Shown piece after piece: positions 47,697-47,795 of a DNA stretch of 47,795 nucleotides. Under the pieces are notes generated by a model. The model searched no databases. It worked only from the letters and a program-made list of their open reading frames with translations, and was not told the DNA's origin. The stretch spans positions 1 through 47,795 of the forward strand of contig JAGBGX010000001.1 of the NCBI GenBank assembly GCA_017935745.1. Reading direction: 5' to 3'. Made by a program: the position numbers and the translations under genes. This DNA is from Treponema sp. (GTDB taxonomy: Bacteria; Spirochaetota; Spirochaetia; Treponematales; Treponemataceae). How positions within the stretch are numbered: the first letter of the stretch is position 1; each line of letters begins with the position of its first letter.

Positions 47697-47795
47697 ATGA
47701 TGGAGAGTTTGATCCTGGCTCAGAACGAACGCTGGCGGCGCGTCTTAAGCATGCAAGTCGGGCGGCAGGGGGCGCTCAGGCGCCTCCGAGAGCGG
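47697..47795 (+). rRNA. 16S ribosomal RNA, 5' end (partial)
   Basis: The universal 5' sequence GAGTTTGATCCTGGCTCAG begins at 47705, which by comparison with E. coli numbering puts the mature 5' end near 47697. It continues with the ACGAACGCTGGCGGCG and CATGCAAGTCG segments and runs off the window. Confidence 0.97.

Overview
The window looks like a chromosomal segment of a spirochaete of the genus Treponema with moderate GC content. The evidence is a periplasmic-flagellum gene set (flgB-flgC-fliE-fliF-fliG-fliH-fliI-fliJ), two paralogous FlaA sheath-type proteins next to fructose-bisphosphate aldolase, and the 5' end of a 16S rRNA gene at the right edge. FlaA sheath proteins are a spirochaete hallmark, and the fba-flaA-flaA order matches what I remember of T. 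pallidum. I do not assign a species. I see no phage, insertion sequence, CRISPR array or integron; the window is core-genome-like with little intergenic space.

Layout. 1-200: candidate small transcript and a terminator. 202-4807 (-): thymidine phosphorylase, RecJ and an M23 peptidase. 4943-5722 (-): recO, divergent from the flagellar operon at 5851-12937 (+). 12927-14579 (-): a two-domain uridine kinase whose 3' end overlaps fliJ. 14736-17798 (-): PBP1A with a ParB-like membrane-tail protein. 17894-21383 (+): complete riboflavin operon ribD-ribE-ribBA-ribH. 21465-21646 (-): tRNA-Pro and tRNA-Asp. 21729-25559 (+): FHA protein, metallophosphatase, Ser/Thr kinase and winged-helix regulator. 25592-27976 (-): pncB and an SDR. 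28064-31350 (+): GH3 hydrolase, NSUN-type methyltransferase and GAF-HD-GYP protein. 31356-33760 (-): infC-rpmI-rplT, a coiled-coil protein, zapA and a UPF0178 gene. 33945-35709 (-): membrane protein and fba. 35995-37464 (+): two flaA genes. 37554-40375 (-): ruvA-ruvB-queA. 40422-46744 (-): a five-gene operon joining nucleotide-sugar genes to a divergent molybdenum-hydroxylase-like trio. 46924-47427 (-): nrdR. 47521 onward (+): rRNA promoter, leader and 16S start.

How genes work together. The flagellar block encodes the proximal rod, MS ring, switch protein and export ATPase complex, and is preceded by a sigma-28-type promoter. The FlaA genes supply filament sheath. The riboflavin operon is complete from GTP and ribulose-5-phosphate to riboflavin. 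The FHA/phosphatase/kinase/regulator operon looks like a self-contained phospho-signalling module.

The two signals I consider most worth follow-up are these. First, many operon-leading genes carry a -10 element only 6-8 nt before the start codon and no Shine-Dalgarno, which predicts leaderless mRNAs. Second, the 40422-46744 operon couples a CapD-like dehydratase and a DegT aminotransferase to a molybdenum-hydroxylase trio that has lost canonical cofactor motifs.
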